From assembly GCF_905171765.1 (NCBI RefSeq), contig NC_053390.1:576936471-577000470 (forward strand): DNA of 64,000 nt, given 5' to 3'. Position 1 is the stretch's first letter. Every line of letters starts with the position of its first letter. The DNA is from Bufo bufo (lineage: Eukaryota > Chordata > Amphibia > Anura > Bufonidae). Made by a program: the position numbers and the translations under genes. Shown here one piece after another: positions 21,603 through 32,861 of the stretch. Below the pieces are notes generated by a model. It made no database searches. It had not been told where the DNA came from and was given only the letters and a program-made list of their open reading frames with translations.

Positions 21603-24188
21603 CTAGTCTGTTGCATCAGGCATTGGTGGAAGGAAAACCTGACTGATCCACGCCTGATTCATCTTAACAAAAGTCAGTCTCTCCACATTTTGGATGGACA
21701 GGCGAGTTCTTCTTGGGGTAACTATGGCCCCCGCAGCACTAAACACCAGCTCTGATGCCACATTACTGGCCGGGCAGGACAGATTTTCCACGGCAAACTC
21801 TGCCAGTTGTGGCCACAAATACAGTTTGGCTGCTCGGTAGTCCATCGGATCTTCAATGTGGGGTGGCAGGGTGCTGTCCAAGTATGCCACCACCTGCTGG
21901 TTCAGGTCCTGCTCCAGGTCTAGCTGGTGAGAAGTTTCTGCACTAGACGGGTGAAGAAAGCTGCTCATCAGCGACTCTAGACTTAAGTTGTTTCTGATGG
22001 AGCTGGAACTGCTCCTCCCCCCCCCCCCACCCTGCCACAGCAGCCATGGAAGAGGAACATGAGCGCAGAGTGCCCCCCCCCCGGTCAGACCTGCGAGAGG
22101 ATGGACGATGGCGCAGATAGTCATTGGCCAACTGACTACATAGGATGTTCCTATAGTAGTTCAGTTTGTCCTCCCTCTCAGCGGGTGTAAAAAAAGGCCC
22201 CCATTTTGGACCGGTAGCGAGGGTCCAACAAGGTGGAGAGCCAGAAGTCATCCCTCTGCCAAATGGTGACAATTCAGCTGTCACTACACAAGCAAGTGAG
22301 CAAGCATCGGGCCATTTGTGCAAGTGACTCAGAGGGAATGCCTGCCTCCATCTCCACTGCATACTGCCACGGTATGTCTGGGTCCTCTGTCTCGTCTTCC
22401 TCATCGCCCTGTAGCTCCTCTGGCTGCTCCTGCTCCTCATCTCCTGTTACCTGTGTAGAAAAACCACCCATTTCTCTACACATTGTTTATGCTCCTCCTC
22501 TAGTTCAGCCCCCACAGGCTCATGCGGCCGTGAGATCTAGGCGCCACGTCTCCAGTCCCCTGACCAGCCAGATTTAGCAGCATCTGTTCCAGGACAAGAA
22601 GCAGTGGAATGACGTTGTTCATCCCGTAGTCCTGGCGACTGACAAATAACGTGGCCTCCTCAAAGGGCATGAGCAAACGGCAGGTGTCACGCATGAGCTG
22701 CCACTGGCTGACATCGAAGTTACACAGGGGAGTACTCCTGTCCGGTTGGATCATCAAGAAATCGTTTATGGCCTTTCTCTAATCATATAGTCAGTAATAC
22801 ATATGGAGGGTGGAATTCCAAAGGGTGGACACATTGCATATCAGCCTATATTGGCGGATGCCATTCTGCCACTGCAGCTCAAGGAGGGTGTGCTTTGTGG
22901 TGTATCAGTGGCTGAAGTGCATGCAAAGTTTCCTGGCCTATTTTAGGATGTCTTGCAGATGGGTGGAAGACTTCAGGAACAACTTGACAACCATATTGAA
23001 CATGTGTGCAATGCAGGGCGCATGGCTTAGCCCTCCTTGACACAGCGCCAACATATTGTCAGTCACCATGGTTCCGATTTTGAGTTGTCACGGAGAAAGC
23101 CAGGATTAGATTTCTTGATGAAGGACATGGAGTAGTTCCTCCCCTGTGTGATTCCGTTCGCCCAGGAAAACGAGGTGCAGAACAGCATGACACCGACATG
23201 CCCTGCACATGTGGTATGCTGGAGGGGCACTGTGAAATTGTCCCTGCAGTGGAGGCTGAGGACACGGTGGAGGATGAGGAGGCAGAGGCAGACATTGTCA
23301 CAGGACCAATGGCGTGAGAACGTGGAGGAGGAAGCGGCATCACCTGGCCAAGTTGCTGGTGTGGCTGTGCAGGAACCACATTCATCCAGTGGGCCGTAAA
23401 GGACATGTATTGTCCCTGACCATAGTTACAGCTTAACACGTCGGGGCTACCGTGCACTTTGGCAGACACCAACAGGCTCAAGGACTGGTCCACCTTCTGT
23501 TCTACATATTTGTGCAGGGCTGGTACTGCCTTTTTGGCAAAGAAATGACGTCTTGGGACTCTCCACCTCGGCTCGGCACAAGCCATCAGTTCTCTAAAAG
23601 GTGCAGAGTCCACTACTTGGAAAGGGAGGGACTGCAGCACCAGCAACTTGGCCAGGAGCACATTCAGCTTCTGCGCTGTTGAATGAGTGCACGCATACTG
23701 TTGTCTCTTGGCAATCGCTTCAGTGATTGATTGCTGACGGAATGACTGAAGAGGAGTAGGAGGAGGAGCAGGAGCATCAGGACCAGCAGATGATGGGAAG
23801 GACAGACAGCTCCCTTCGGCTGAGGTGGTGGAGCCTTGACAGCCTGAAATCGGTGCGTGCCACTGGGTGATACAGTGGTTGCTGCGGCAGGCTAGACCAC
23901 CACATCGGAGCCACGGTTCTCCCAGGCCACTTTATGGTGACACTGCATATGTTGATGCAGGGCCATGGTGTCAACATTGGCACACTGGCCAAGATTCACC
24001 TTCTGCCCACAGATTCTAGAAATGGCCATGTTCACCTCTTCCGGCGGCTTAATAAAAAAACTGCCACACCACCGAGTAGGTGATTTTACCCACAACACTC
24101 CGCACTGACTGACTGCTACCACCGTTGCTTCCGTGAAAATAGCTCCAAAAATTTGATAAATTGGCACAGGGTCTTGAGCATAAAACAT
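21603..24188 (-). pseudogene. hAT transposase with BED finger, broken
   Basis: Minus-strand remains in order: a BED-type zinc finger (ICGQKVNLGQCANVD then ALHQHMQCHH, 23892-24188) in which the first Cys of the usual C..C pair appears to be Ser; the N-terminal part of the catalytic domain (FRELMACAEPRWRVPRRHFF, then GQGQYMSFTAHWMNV, 23059-23661); a mid-domain WQLMRDTCRLLMPFEEATLF (22500-22757); and the C-terminal hAT dimerisation region (PQLAEFAVENLSCPASNVAS, then LVFSAAGAIVTPRRTRLS, 21603-21830). Frameshifts separate these parts, and a G-rich low-complexity insert lies near 22015-22030. Inactive. Confidence 0.85.
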
Positions 24189-24199
24189 ATAAAAAACTT

Positions 24200-24443
24200 A
24201 AAGAACTTGATTGTATAAGCTTGAAGAAAGAAAAGAGTCGGATGATGAGATTGAGACTTTTAATTATGTTAAAGGATTAAATTAAGTTCAGGAGAAAAGT
24301 ATTTCTAATAAAATCTGAATATAAGAACAAGGAAGAACAATCTGAAGTTAGTTGGGGTGTGGGGGAAAGATCAGAAATAGTGTCAAAAAATATTATTGTA
24401 CTGAAAGAGTAGTAAGTGAGTTTATACATGACTGGGATGAACA
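24200..24443 (+). repeat. Non-LTR retrotransposon fragment (C-terminal-like)
   Basis: 'gagacttttaattatgttaa' and 'GKIRNSVKKYYCTERVV' resemble the end of a LINE ORF2 ('..R....K.FFTERVVN.W..LP'). Short and full of stops; family uncertain. Confidence 0.4.
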
Positions 24444-24445
24444 TA

Positions 24446-25383
24446 CAGTACAGACCAAAAGTTTGGACACACCTTCTCATTCAAAGAGTTTTCTTTATTT
24501 TCATGACTATGAAGGCATCAAAACTATGAATTAACACATGTGGAATTATATACATAACAAACAAGTGTGAAACAACTGCAAATATGTCATATTCTAGGTT
24601 CTTCAAAGTAGCCACCTTTTGCTTTGATTACTGCTTTGCACACTCTTGCCATTCTCTTGATGAGCTTCAAGAGGTAGTTCCATGAAATGGTCTTTCAACA
24701 GTCTTGAAGGAGTTCCCAGAGATGCTTAGCACTTGTTGGCCCTTTTGCCTTCACTATGCGGTCCAGCTCACCCCAAACCATCTCGATTGGGTTAGATTGG
24801 GTGACTGTGGAGGCCAGGTCATCTGGCGCAGCACCCCATCACTCTCCTTCATGGTCAAATAGCCCTTACTTTCAAAGTTTTCCCAATTTTTCGGCTGACT
24901 GACTGACCTTCATTTCTTAAAGTAATGATGGCCACTCATTTTTCTTTACTTAGCTGCTTTTTTCTTGCCATAATACAAATTCTAACAGTCTATTCAGTAG
25001 GACTATCAGCTGTGAATCCACCTGACTTCTCCTCAACGCCACTGATGGTCCCAACCCCATTTAAAAGGCAAGAAATCCCACTTATTAAACCTGACAGGGC
25101 ACACCTGTGAAGTGAAAACCATTTCAGGGGACTACCTCTTGAAGCTCATCAAGAGAATGCCAAGAGTGTGCAAAGCAGTAATCAAAGCAAAAGGTGGCTA
25201 CTTTGAAGAACCTAGAATATGACATATTTTCAGTTGTTTCACACTTGTTTGTTATGTATATAATTCCACATGTGTTAATTCATATTTTTGATGCCTTCAG
25301 TGTGAATCTACAATTTTCATAGTCATGAAAATAAAGAAAACTCTTTGAATGAGAAGGTGTGTCCAAACTTTTGGTCTGTACTG
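24446..25383. mobile_element. 938-bp Tc1-type fold-back element, TA target
   Basis: Begins CAGTACAGACCAAAAGTTTG and ends with its reverse complement CAAACTTTTGGTCTGTACTG; TA flanks both ends (24444-24445 and 25384-25385). The inverted repeats extend about 250 bp inward, including 'tgatgagcttcaagaggtag' and its complement. The centre has no transposase. TA duplication and ends fit a non-autonomous Tc1/mariner element. Confidence 0.9.
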
Positions 25384-25404
25384 TATATCTATCCTAAGAG
25401 AAAA

Positions 25405-25492
25405 AGAAAAAGAAAATAATATAGAGGCAGACAAGATGGACCAGGTGGTCTTTTTCTGACTTCAATCTTCTAGGTTTCTATTTTTCTATTAT
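25405..25492 (+). repeat. CR1/L2-type LINE 3' end
   Basis: The phrase 'agatggaccaggtggtcttt' followed by 'ttctgacttcaatcttctag' and 'tttctat' repeats is characteristic of the 3' tail of CR1/L2-like LINEs. Only the tail is present. Confidence 0.55.
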
Positions 25493-26172
25493 GCATTGAT
25501 TTGATCTTTGTCTTTGTGTGAAATATTAAAACTTTTTTTTAATTATTAAGAAAATATTCAATAATTGTTAATTCATTACATGTCACATTAGGGTGAAAGG
25601 GAAAACATAAGGATTTACAGATACAACTGCATTGACATAAACCGACAGTGGTAGCTACTTTAGTGGCACATCCACTGAATGTATACTGGAATTATTCGTA
25701 ACATTTAGGAGACACAGGACTTTCTAGTTCCCTGACATGACATACCAGACACTCTTTAGTCTATTTACAGCCTCAACACTTTCAGCATGCACCACAGAAA
25801 TTTTCATTGGTAAACCCCAAACATAATATGCTAACTTAAAAATGTGTTCCTGTTAAGACTAATGAAACTCTAAAGCTAGATGACCACTATATGTTCTATG
25901 CTGGGTGAACTACCACATTATACTTTAATATTTTCTCATAAACATGCAAAATAACAAAAAGAAGACAATTTTTAGCATAACCAAAGTTAAATGTCAAAAA
26001 ATGAAAGTATAAAACAAATCACATACAATATAAAAATAAAAAAACATAAAAGTTACATTTCTAGTTTTAGTTCTGAATAGCTGAACAGCAGTATACACTT
26101 AGTGCAATAGTTTCCATTCATCATGAAATGCAAAGCAATTGACACATAAGGCATCTAATGTTTGTGATGTCT
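25493..26172 (-). other. EMCN: Repeat-poor AT-rich stretch, possible EMCN 3' UTR
   Basis: Unlike its surroundings this ~680 bp has no recognisable repeat. On the minus strand it follows the candidate terminal exon. ATTAAA hexamers on that strand occur near 25925 and 25540 and could serve for polyadenylation. Assignment as 3' UTR is inference from position only. Confidence 0.3.
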
Positions 26173-26219
26173 TCAACATTCAATAAACTCCATTTGATCT
26201 GATGATATCCTGTTTGAAT
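26173..26219 (-). CDS. EMCN: Candidate terminal coding exon of endomucin
   Basis: On the minus strand a strong acceptor (gttttatatttttattag) precedes 47 nt of open frame ending in TGA at 26173-26175. The preceding exon (28688-28749) ends one base into a codon, and joining there keeps the frame, giving D then SNRISSDQMEFIEC and stop. Mammalian endomucin also ends with a short hydrophilic tail after VKLLTVKT, though the residues here are not clearly alike. No competing exon in the neighbourhood had an equally good acceptor. This is a prediction from splice signals, phase and position; transcript evidence would decide. Confidence 0.35.
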
Positions 26220-26693
26220 CTAATAAAAATATAAAACACAAATGATGTCATGATTATTTGCGGAAAATTACAGTAAACCTTCAAGCATAACAGTGTTCCT
26301 TTAACTCCATCCCACACCACAACATAACTGTATGTTGTGGTGCAGGCTGACTTCCTATACCTTGATGTACTGTGACTTTCTGGGAATGAAGCTTCAATCC
26401 TGGCTATTTAACCCCATAGATGCCATGAACATTTAATTGGCTAGGGTTCTGAGTGCCAGACCCCTGCCAATCAGATATTGATAGCCTATCTTGAGGATAG
26501 GCTATCAATAGTAAAGGAGTGGACAACCTCTTTAATTCTCCCTGCAGTTAAATGAAAATTCTCTGGTCAGTTCATCAATGGACTGGTCTAGGGAACATTG
26601 ATTATCCAAAACACACAAGCCCTTTAAGAGAACAATTACCCTGTATATCTCACAGCCACCATAGAGGATCTAATCCACATGTAGCAGTATATA
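26220..26693. other. Non-coding stretch with a TTAA-MITE relic
   Basis: Positions 26440-26530 hold a partial MITE (gatattgatagcctatcttg and its complement, ending gacaacctctttaa) related to the one at 6520. The remainder is unassigned intron-like sequence. Confidence 0.45.
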
Positions 26694-28295
26694 CTGTTAG
26701 ATCCATATATAGTTGGACACTGACACAAATTTAGTTTTTATTACCTGTTTACTAAACCATATTCAAGTTATAGATATATAATGGACCTGATCATAAAGTC
26801 CAGACTTTTAGCTTTCATTTGAGGGTATCTACATTAAAATTGGATGAAGGGTTTAGGAGTTTCAGCTCCTTTACATGTGGCACCCTGTTTTTAAAGGGAC
26901 CAAAAGTAATTTGATAATTGACTCAAAGGCTGTTTCATGGGCAGGTGTGGGCAATTCCTTCATAATTTCATTCTCTATTAAGCACATAAAAGGCCTGGAG
27001 TTGATTTGAGGTGTGGGGCTTGCACTTTGAAGATTTTACTGAGAAGTAAACATGCAGTCAAAAGAGCTCTCCATGCAGAAAAAACCCATCCGAGAAATTC
27101 CTACAATATTAGGAGTGGCAAAATCTACAGTTTGGTACATCCTGAGAAAGAAATAAAGCACTGGTGACCTCAGCAATTCAAAAAAGACCAGGACACCCAC
27201 GCAAGATAACAGTGGTGGATGATCGCAGAATAATTACCATGGTGAAGAGAAACCCCTTCACAACAGCCAAGTGAACAACACTCTCCAGGATACAGGCGTA
27301 TCAATATCCAAATCTACCATAAAGAGAAGACTACATGAAAGTAAATACAGAGGGTTCACTGCACAGTGCAAGCCACTCATGGGCCTCAAGAATAAGAAGG
27401 CTAGATTAGACTTTGCTAAAAAAAAAAATCTAAAAAAAACAGCACACTTCTGGAAGAACATTCTTTGGACAGATGAAACCAAGATCAACCTTTACCAAAA
27501 TGATGGAAAGAAAAAAGTATGGTGAAGGCATGGTACAGCTCATGATCCAAAGCATACCACATCATCTGTAAAACACGGCGGAGGCAGTGTGATGGCTTGG
27601 GCATGCATGGCTGCCAGTGGCACTGGGTCCCTAGTGTTTATTGATGACAGAAGCAGCCAAATGAATTCTGGTGTTTTCAGAGACATACTGTGTGCTCAAA
27701 TCCAGCCAAATGCAGCCAAACTGATTGGTCGCGTTTCATAATACAGATGGACAATGACCCAAAACATAAAACCAAAGCAACCTAGGCATTTATTTTAGCA
27801 CAGAAGTGGAATATTCTTGAATGGCCAAGTCGGTCACCTGATCTGAACCCAATAGAGCATGCATTTCACTTGCTAAAGACTACATTTCAGACAGAAAGAC
27901 CTACAAACAAACAGCAACTGAAAACCGCTGCAGTAAAGGCCTGGCAGAGCATTAAAAAGGAGGAAACACAGCGTTTGGTGATGTCCATGATTTGAAGACT
28001 TCAGACAGTCATTGCCAACAAAGGGTTTTCAACCAAGTATTAGAAATTAACATTTTATTTACAATTATTTAATTTTTTCAATTATTTTTGAGCCCCTGAA
28101 ATGAAGGGATTGAGTTTAAAAATGCTTTAGTTCCTTACATTTTTATGCAATCATTTTGTTCAACCCACTGACTTAAAGCTGAAAGTCTGAACTTCAACTG
28201 CATCTTAATTGTTTAGTTCGAAATCCATTGTGGTAATGTACAGAACAAAAATTAGAAAAATGTTTTCTCAGTCGAAATATATATGGACCTAACTG
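26694..28295 (+). mobile_element. 1.6-kb Tc1-like element with TA duplication
   Basis: The left end CTGTTAGATCCATATATAGT and the right end, whose complement reads CAGTTAGGTCCATATATATT, form imperfect inverted repeats flanked by TA (26692-26693 and 28296-28297). Between them lies a decayed transposase. Length is normal for Tc1-like elements. Confidence 0.9.
27040..28042 (+). pseudogene. Tc1-like transposase, multiply disrupted
   Basis: The best-preserved stretch (27271-27525) encodes VSISKSTIKRRLHES, then FWKNILWTDETKINLYQNDG with the first catalytic Asp. Downstream, KHGGGSVMAWACMAASGTGS is clear. The second Asp region (MDNDPKH, near 27750) and the PDLNPIEH motif (near 27840) are still visible but shifted by indels and stops. 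The helix-turn-helix N-terminus has stops as well. An inactive member of a different Tc1 family from the DD37E copies. Confidence 0.85.
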
Positions 28296-28680
28296 TAGCT
28301 CATATTTAGCAAAAAGGATCTTTAAATGAGTGTACTGAAGTAACTGAATTATATGTAAAAACACACAATATTTTATGTTCTGCTGGTTTCCACTGACAAA
28401 AGGAGGTACATGCTAAAGGACCCATTTTAATAAAATTTCAATAAGTAGTATTACAATAGTCTTCTCCACTCTTTTCATTTTCTTTGTAGTAACATGTAGG
28501 CACAATGTCCATTCTTATTTCGCTTCCCATGGGAACAGAAAAATCTAATTACACTTAATTTTAATATAACTGGCATCAGCCCAGCAGGCTGCAAATATTT
28601 AATATCAGAGACAACTGTTTAAATATTTAGGCAATGCTTGCCAAGGGCATATGAAGATGGTGATGGAGAGCAATCCCAGA
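28296..28680. other. Intron-like AT-rich stretch
   Basis: No repeat border or exon that I can defend. It lies between a Tc1 copy and the cytoplasmic exon of endomucin. Confidence 0.4.
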
Positions 28681-28687
28681 CACTTAC

Positions 28688-28749
28688 CAGAATACGGAGT
28701 CGCTGTCTTTACAGAAAGCAATTTAACATTTTCTTTAGTTTGAGTAGAT
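28688..28749 (-). CDS. EMCN: Endomucin cytoplasmic exon (62 nt)
   Basis: Endomucin is a mucin-like, single-pass sialoglycoprotein of endothelial cells. On the minus strand a polypyrimidine tract with acceptor (tttttttttcttactgtaatag) precedes 62 nt that end at a consensus donor (gtaagtg, 28681-28687). In the frame that enters with two bases of a split codon the exon reads STQTKENVKLLSVKTATPYS. KENVKLLSVKT is nearly the same as the KESVKLLTVKT I recall from the cytoplasmic tail of human endomucin. Entering phase fits the 25-nt exon at 48305; leaving phase needs two bases from the next exon. The orthology call rests on this motif plus the TM exon at 56769 and on order, not on a database search. 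Confidence 0.75.
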
Positions 28750-29786
28750 CTATTACAGTAAGAAAAAAAAAATAGTTTTTTGTAAAATGATAAGACTTGT
28801 GAAAAAAATTAATAAAATGTAATACAAAGTTATTAACTTAAAAAAATGCAATGTGCAAGCTTTATTTTTTTTTTTTTTTAAGGAATTAGGTTTAAATAGG
28901 TTTCACCATGATGAACCCTATTAAATCAGGCATTGCACCAAGTAGGATTGATCATGGTGACTAAAATTAGCCCTTTCTCGTTCATTGGGTGAAACTGTTG
29001 GTCGTGCAGGCACCCAAATTATCGTTTCTGGGCAGCAGATTATGCTGTTTAAGCAGAAACAGTGGAGCTGCACGAAAACAATTGATCAGAATAGTGTTCC
29101 CTCTTCCTCATACTGTGGAGGTGATTGCTGCATGTAGATGTAGCTTTCTCCTCCACTGAGCAAGCAGCCAACTGTTGGGAAGGAATGCTACCTTCCCGAC
29201 ATTCTGCTGCTCATCTGCTCGTCTAAATCCACCTTTAGCAATGGCTTTTTTACCCTTTCCAGATTAGTAGATTTCAATGCCATTGTTTTGCATTCCCTTT
29301 AAGTGTTCTTTAGATTCAACAGGTCTAGCAGTAACTATGTTGGTTGTGGCTAGCTAAATTATACCCAATCGTCCGAATTTAGTTAACTGGCTGATTCAGT
29401 AACTAAGAGGGCTATTACTTCTTCACATAGGGCTACATAGGCCAAAACAGCATTTTGCTTTCAATAAATGAAATCATCATTCAAAACAGCATTTTGTGTT
29501 TACTTGAGTTATCTTTGTCTACTATTAAAAGTAGTTGGGTGATCTGAAACATCAAATATGCAAAAATAAAAAAATGCTAAGGAGGCAAATACGCTTTCAC
29601 AACACTTTATGATACAAATAATACATATGATACACATACACACATAGCAACAATCATGAAGTGCAACAACCTGCATAATAAAATCAATATGTCATTTAAG
29701 CCACAGTGAATGATGCAAAAAGAGCAAAAAGTAACAGCAAAATTGCATTTCTTTTTCCATTCCACTCCTCTAAAAATAATAATATT
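28750..29786. other. EMCN intron sequence with a decayed repeat
   Basis: 28960-29235 is a decayed copy of the family also present at 12415-12670 (ctttctcctccactgagcaa). Elsewhere it is AT-rich with homopolymer runs (T at 28863-28879) and nothing recognisable. Confidence 0.45.
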
Positions 29787-29790
29787 TTAA

Positions 29791-30131
29791 AGGTTAGGTC
29801 ATCCGTTGGTTGGGTCATCAGTATGTGATCGGTGGGGGTCCAACAGATCCTGTGAGCGCCGCTGGCTTCTCACAGCATACAAAGCACAGTGCCATACATT
29901 GCATGGCGGCTGTTCTTGGTACCGTGCTCAGCCCCATTAATTCGAATAGGACTGAGCTGCTCCTAGGCCATGTGACACATTATTGTGGCGTCACTCAGCC
30001 TGGTCAAAGCAGAGAGAAGGCCGAGGCGCTCACAGGAGCCACTCTGCCTTCTCAAACAGCCAATCAGCGAGTGTTGAACCCCCACTGATCAGATACTAAT
30101 GTCATCAGTATAAAAATCTCAGAAAACCCTT
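29791..30131. mobile_element. MITE with TTAA target
   Basis: TTAA flanks both sides (29787-29790 and 30132-30135). Internal phrases 'gatcggtgggggtccaacag' and 'cccccactgatcagatac' lie in inverted positions, as in the MITEs at 6520 and 6907. Non-coding; the open frame across it is incidental. Confidence 0.6.
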
Positions 30132-30939
30132 TTAAGCAGTAATTTATATAGATGTAGCTGAGCTAAACTTGATAGTTAAGATGTTAAGTAAAGAATGGCA
30201 AGAAAATGTTAATTTTTCAATGGATTTCAATGGCTTTTGTCTCGAGATAACGTGACGTATTATGACTCACATTATAGTAAATTTTAGGTCAGCTACATCT
30301 GTAAGTACCAAATGTTTCTATTAAAAAAATATCACACATCCTGTAATAAACAAGCTCTCATATATCTACATCAACAAAAAAAAACTAAACAATATGGCAA
30401 AATTTCCTCAAAAAAAAAAAAGGTAATGAAAGGTGATCAATAGAGTTGAGCGAACCCGAACTTTAGGTTTTTCGGCACCCGGACCCGAACATTTACGTAA
30501 AAGTTCGGTGTTCAGTGATTTTTATGGTGCTTTTTGAAAGACTGCAAAGCAGCCAATCAACAAGCGTCATACTACTTGCCCCAAAAGGCCATCACGGCCA
30601 TGCCTACTATTGGCATGGCTGTGATTGGCCAACTGTAGCATGTGACCCAGCCTCTATTTAAGCTGGAGTCATTTAGCGCCGCCCATCACTCTGCTCGGAT
30701 TACTGTAGGGAGAGGCTGCAGCTGCTGTGAGGGAGAGATCAGGGAGCGATCTTATCAAGAACTGGTTTATGTACTCAGCGATCTACAGAAAAAGTGTTTT
30801 GTGGGTGCAGTGCACAATTTTTTTAAGCCTGCCCTGAGCCAACTACTGCTGAAAACAAACTTTTTTTTCTTCATTTCATCAATATCAATACCTGATCGGC
30901 AGCCATTTTATGCAACAATAGTGCACCAGCATAGGCTAT

Positions 30940-32750
30940 CTGCAAGTCCAGAAATACAGCTTTGGCATACTGGGGTGAAAAAACCCTCTAATATACTGCA
31001 CATCTGGGATTACACATGCATAAGTAACTGTCACATTTAGGACAGAAATACAGCTTTTTGGTTAGGGTGAAAAAAGCCTCAAATATACTGCACATCTGTG
31101 ATTACACGTGCATAAGTCACTGTCACATTTAGGACAGAAATACAGCTTTTTGGTTAGGGTGAAAAAACCCTCTGATATACTGCACATCTGTGATTACACG
31201 TGCATAAGTGATTGTCACATTAAGGACAGAAATACAGCTTTTTTCTTACTGGGGTGAAAAACCCTCTGATATACTGCACATCTGTGATTACACGTGCATA
31301 AGTGATTGTCACATTAAGGCCAGAAATACAGCTTTTTTCTTACTGGGGTGAAAAAACCCTCTGATATATGCACATCTGTGATTACACGTGCATAAGTCAC
31401 TGTCACATTTAGGACAGAAATACAGCTTTTTGGTTACTGGGGTGAAAAAACCCTCTAATATACTGCACATCTGTGATTACACGTGCATAAGTCACTGTCA
31501 TATTTAGGACAGAAATACAGCTTTTTGGTTAGGGTGAAAAACCCTCTGATACACTGCATATCTGTGGTTACACGTGCATAAGTGATTGTCACATTAAGGA
31601 CAGAAATCCTGCTTTGGCATACTGGGGTGAAAAAACCCTCTGATATACTGCACATCTCCGATTACACGTGCATAAGTGATTGTTACATTAAGGCCAGAAA
31701 TACAGCTTTTTTCTTACTGGGGTGAAAAAACCCTCTGATATACTGCACATCTGTGATTACACGTGCATAAGTGATTGTCACATTAAGGCCAGAAATCCTG
31801 CTTTGGCATACTGGGGTGAAAAAACCCTCTGATAAACTGCACATCTGTGATTACACGTGCATACGTGATTGTCACATTACGGCCAAAAATCCTGCTTTGG
31901 CATACTGGGGTGAAAAAACCCTCTGATATACTGCACATCTGTGATTACATGTGCATAAGTCACTGTCACAATTAGGACAGAAATACAGCTTTTTGGTTAG
32001 GGTGAAAAAACCCTCTGATATACTGCACATCTGTGATTACACGTGCATAAGTGATTGTCACATTAAGGCCAGAAATACAGCTTTTTTCTTACTGGGGTGA
32101 AAAACCCTCTGATATACTGCACATCTGTGATTACACGTGCATAAGTGATTGTCATATTACAGCCAGAAATCCTGCTTTTTTCTTACTGGGGTGAAAAAAC
32201 CCTCTGATATACTGCACATCTGTGATTACACGTGCATAAGTGATTGTCACATTAAGGCCAGAAATACAGCTTTTTTCTTACTGGGGTGAAAAAACCCTCT
32301 GATATACTGCACATCTGTGATTACACATGCATAAGTCACTGTCACATTTAGGACAGAAATACAGCTTTTTGGTTAGGGTGAATAAACCCTCTGATATACT
32401 GCACATTTGTGATTACACGTGCATAAGTCACTGTCACATTTAGGACAGAAATATAGCTTTTTGGTTAGGGTAAAAAAAAACTCTGATATACTGCACATCT
32501 GTGATTACACGTGCATAAGTGATTGTCACATTAAGTCCAGAAATCCTGCTTTGTCATACTGGGGTGAAAAAACCCTCTCTGATATACTGCACATCTCTGA
32601 TTACACGTGCATAAGTGATTGTCACATTTAGGCCAGAAATACGCCTTTTTGGTTACTGGGGTGAAAAAAGCCTCTGATATACTGCACATCTGGGATAAGA
32701 CGTGCATAAGTGAGTGTCACATTTAGGCCACAAATACCGCTGTCATATAG
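30940..32750 (+). repeat. Tandem array, ~19 copies of a ~93-bp unit
   Basis: The unit contains 'ggggtgaaaaaaccctctga', 'tactgcacatctgtgattac' and 'acgtgcataagtgattgtca'. I counted 19 occurrences of the 'gtgcataagt'-type word between 31013 and 32697, averaging 93.6 bp apart. Two alternating subtypes exist: 'gtcactgtcacatttaggac' with 'ctttttggttagg', and 'gtgattgtcacattaaggcc' with 'cttttttcttactgggg'. It lies in the 5' UTR of the hAT transposase. Confidence 0.92.
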
Positions 32751-32861
32751 AGTTAAAAAAAATAATAATTGAGTGCAATACCCTACATCAGGGTTTTTAT
32801 TGGCGGTTAATTTTTTTTAACAGACTTAACCACTTTTTCCCTTGCTTTGTAAACGCTAACT

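Larger units (their letters stand above)
20275..24190 (-). mobile_element. hAT element, minus strand, upstream end lost
   Basis: The left edge TAGAGATGAGCGAATAAAAA at 20275 matches the hAT terminus seen at 4629. Inside lie a minisatellite (21110-21440) and a minus-strand hAT transposase pseudogene (21603-24188). On the right the sequence passes into a LINE-like fragment at about 24200 without a matching terminus, so no target duplication can be shown. The 3' UTR (20300-21600) is non-coding. Confidence 0.65.

Noticed and set aside
24352..24534. Small gene with GKIRNSVKKYYCTERVV
   Set aside because: Resembles a LINE C-terminus and runs into the Tc1-type fold-back element at 24446.
28427..28495. 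Alternative last endomucin exon (after ttactacaaag)
   Set aside because: Gives a short open tail in phase, but the acceptor lacks a polypyrimidine tract and would leave an intron of only ~190 nt; the candidate at 26219 has far better signals.
30642..31040. 132-codon open frame upstream of the hAT 93-bp array
   Set aside because: No domain; it runs from hAT leader into the tandem array, and the end of the frame is just the repeat unit. Probably untranslated leader.
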